DNA of 64,000 bases from contig NZ_ATVP01000003.1 of assembly GCF_000420785.1 (NCBI RefSeq), forward strand, positions 124,001 to 188,000, read 5' to 3'. The stretch is from Streptococcus hyovaginalis DSM 12219 (GTDB lineage: Bacteria > Bacillota > Bacilli > Lactobacillales > Streptococcaceae). Shown piece after piece: positions 63,401 to 64,000 of this stretch. The translations under genes and the position numbers were made by a program. A model generated the notes under the pieces. That model saw nothing but the letters and a program-made list of their open reading frames with translations. It made no database searches and was not told where the DNA came from. Each line of letters starts with the position of its first letter. Position 1 is the first letter of the stretch.

Positions 63401-64000
63401 GTCGGAACCAAGACGGAAGAAATCAGTTACTATGTCGATGAAGAGGGCAACTTCAAAGCATGGGACACCAAACATTCTCAAAAGCAGATTGATCGCTTTA
63501 ATGCCTTAGAAGTGACTGATAACACTGCTCTGGATGTCTATGTGACCGATGATGCAGCAAAACGTGGACAATTTAAGGGGTATTATAAAAAGACAGTTTT
63601 CTATGAAGCTCCATTGTCTGATAAAGAAGTGGCACGAATCAAAGGAATGGTGGACATTCGAAATGCTTACCAAGAGGTCATTGCCATTCAACGCCATTAT
63701 GACTATGATAAGAAGACCTTTAGCCACTTGTTAGGCAAACTAAATCGTACTTATGATAGCTTTGTCAAACGTTATGGGTATTTGAATAGTGCTGTGAACC
63801 GCAATCTTTTTGATAGTGATGATAAGTATTCGCTTCTGGCTAGTTTGGAAGATGAAAGTCTAGATCCAAGTGGAAAGTCTGTTATCTATACTAAATCCCT
63901 TGCCTTTGAAAAGGCTCTAGTGCGTCCTGAAAAAGAGGTTAAAAAGGTACATACAGCCCTTGATGCCTTAAATTCCAGTTTGGCTGACGGACGTGGTGTT
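60422..64000 (+). CDS. DarB-like N6-adenine methylase/helicase, 5' part (runs off the window)
   Basis: The frame is open from ATG 60422 (behind GGGAGGGAA) to the window end, 1193 codons. An N-terminal region without a recognised domain (about 1-600) is followed by the YVGWGGLANDFFDDY signature (about 637-651) and an adenine-methylase domain with motif I LDPSMGTGNFF (about 707-717) and motif IV SNVPFAN (772-778, in place of the usual NPPF/Y). The family continues with SNF2-type helicase motifs beyond the window. Proteins of this type (phage P1 DarB, ICE relatives) protect incoming DNA from restriction. The start of the helicase is not visible. Confidence 0.85.
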   Translation, partial: MNQEVLLQMMRATIPRDRALLEAFLYYQAEHFDEEWDSLIRQFLSNRKEIKKSVQVLHFETDVSAFVQASPYDTAHDLLTYTQVFGQTGLQKLDKLSPSEKDLVIEVALFNLATRFQLLDSNGHYQTISPDSLLQKSRGANLVNVYRVANNLADRISRDIEQFLLTYEPELETRVDETVLENEETVDEHKTSVHQGISFREEGSLIIASLDVDLSQLDVQTGKTSHLPAYEELSLRRKFEILTYFDQIRNERSKVPSFRRGDFDTDMEMIPVFEGEELLTYLEANGSPYELKRTLTTVEEKELEKIGQAIRIENQKKLTQLGIDLSQFDPDRVGILLDAIGRFRLKNADLALLGGYPKASVTQLALATELLQMGLSHEKVEFFFGSQLSIEELRQVAYAFLHQELSREDAEYFEKDKGNQPDLTFRNWKNKLEKAERKEVVDEEFAENPLVQRVLDTYPLGSLVSYKGQDFDVMSVSDARLNGLIRIELVNDFSDIIEQNPVLYLRTWEEVSQALHQPKAEPQTELEEADQELNLFSFLEEEPVQSIGLLEPDGSEKGHNDTDLEETDNQIPEEVVVETIPEIPVTDFYFPEDMTDFYPKTARDKVETNIAAIRLVKNLEVEHRNASPSEQVLLAKYVGWGGLANDFFDDYNPKFSKEREELKSLVTDKEYSDMKQSSLTAYYTDPALIRQMWDKLEIDGFTGGKILDPSMGTGNFFAAMPKHLREKSELYGVELDTITGAIAKHLHPNSHIEIKGFETVAFNDNSFDLVISNVPFANIRIADNRYDRPYMIHDYFVKKSLDLVHDGGQVAIISSTGTMDKRTENILQDIRETTEFLGGVRLPDSAFKAIAGTSVTTDMLFFQKHLDKEYVSDDLAFSGSIRYEKDSRIWLNPYFDGEYNSQVLGTYEVRNFNGGTLSVKGISDDLIASVETALHQVKAPRKIDRNEVIINPDVLTKQVIDTSIPAEMRENLGQYSFGYQGSTVYYRDNKGIRVGTKTEEISYYVDEEGNFKAWDTKHSQKQIDRFNALEVTDNTALDVYVTDDAAKRGQFKGYYKKTVFYEAPLSDKEVARIKGMVDIRNAYQEVIAIQRHYDYDKKTFSHLLGKLNRTYDSFVKRYGYLNSAVNRNLFDSDDKYSLLASLEDESLDPSGKSVIYTKSLAFEKALVRPEKEVKKVHTALDALNSSLADGRGV

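Overview
The window looks like the chromosome of a low-GC Gram-positive coccus of the genus Streptococcus, most likely the pyogenic group. The evidence is gene order (ligA, diacylglycerol kinase, glycogen genes, atpEBFHAGDC, DUF1146 gene, murA, epuA, endA, pheS, GNAT, pheT), the streptococcal preQ1-II riboswitch before queT, AdcR boxes before adcA, and LPxTG surface proteins. I could not resolve the species. About 40.2 kb of conserved core is followed, at the 3' end of the rlmD/rumA gene, by about 23.8 kb of an integrative and conjugative element (ICE) that runs off the right edge.

Core region: adcA (zinc uptake) with two AdcR-like boxes; an LPxTG adhesin with a long Asp-Pro repeat; rpmE2 on the minus strand; queT under a preQ1-II riboswitch; ligA; dagK-pulA; the glycogen operon glgB-C-D-A; the F1Fo ATP synthase operon behind a consensus promoter; a DUF1146 gene, murA, epuA and endA; a phenylalanine T-box and pheS, a PaiA-like acetyltransferase and pheT; OsmC-like and DUF1722 genes; ltaS (minus strand); an RlmI-like methyltransferase and aroD; a YlbF-family gene; an L-2-hydroxyacid dehydrogenase; an LCP cell-wall ligase; rlmD.

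Element region (about 40.2 kb to the end): a RepA_N replication initiator with probable internal origin repeats; an orphan C5-cytosine methyltransferase; a block of small regulators (a Spx-like protein without CXXC, a small HTH protein, a CPBP protease); PcfB/DUF3801 and a VirD4-type coupling protein; a Gram-positive type IV secretion set (small VirB2-like protein, VirB6/PrgH, VirB3/PrgI, VirB4/PrgJ, and a lysozyme+CHAP hydrolase like PrgK); a promoter-driven structured leader before a gene of unknown or possibly PBECR-like nuclease type; an antigen I/II adhesin; a tiny Ca-binding-repeat protein; a very acidic protein; and the first 1193 codons of a giant DarB-like methylase/helicase. Integrase and relaxase are not in the window and are expected further right.

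Observations most worth a second look: the AroD Schiff-base lysine appears replaced by Arg; an unassigned structured leader/sRNA at 53.7-53.9 kb; the Spx-like protein lacking its redox switch; and three core genes (ligA, DUF1146, the RlmI-like gene) whose start codons sit 7-8 nt after an extended -10 box, implying leaderless mRNAs.
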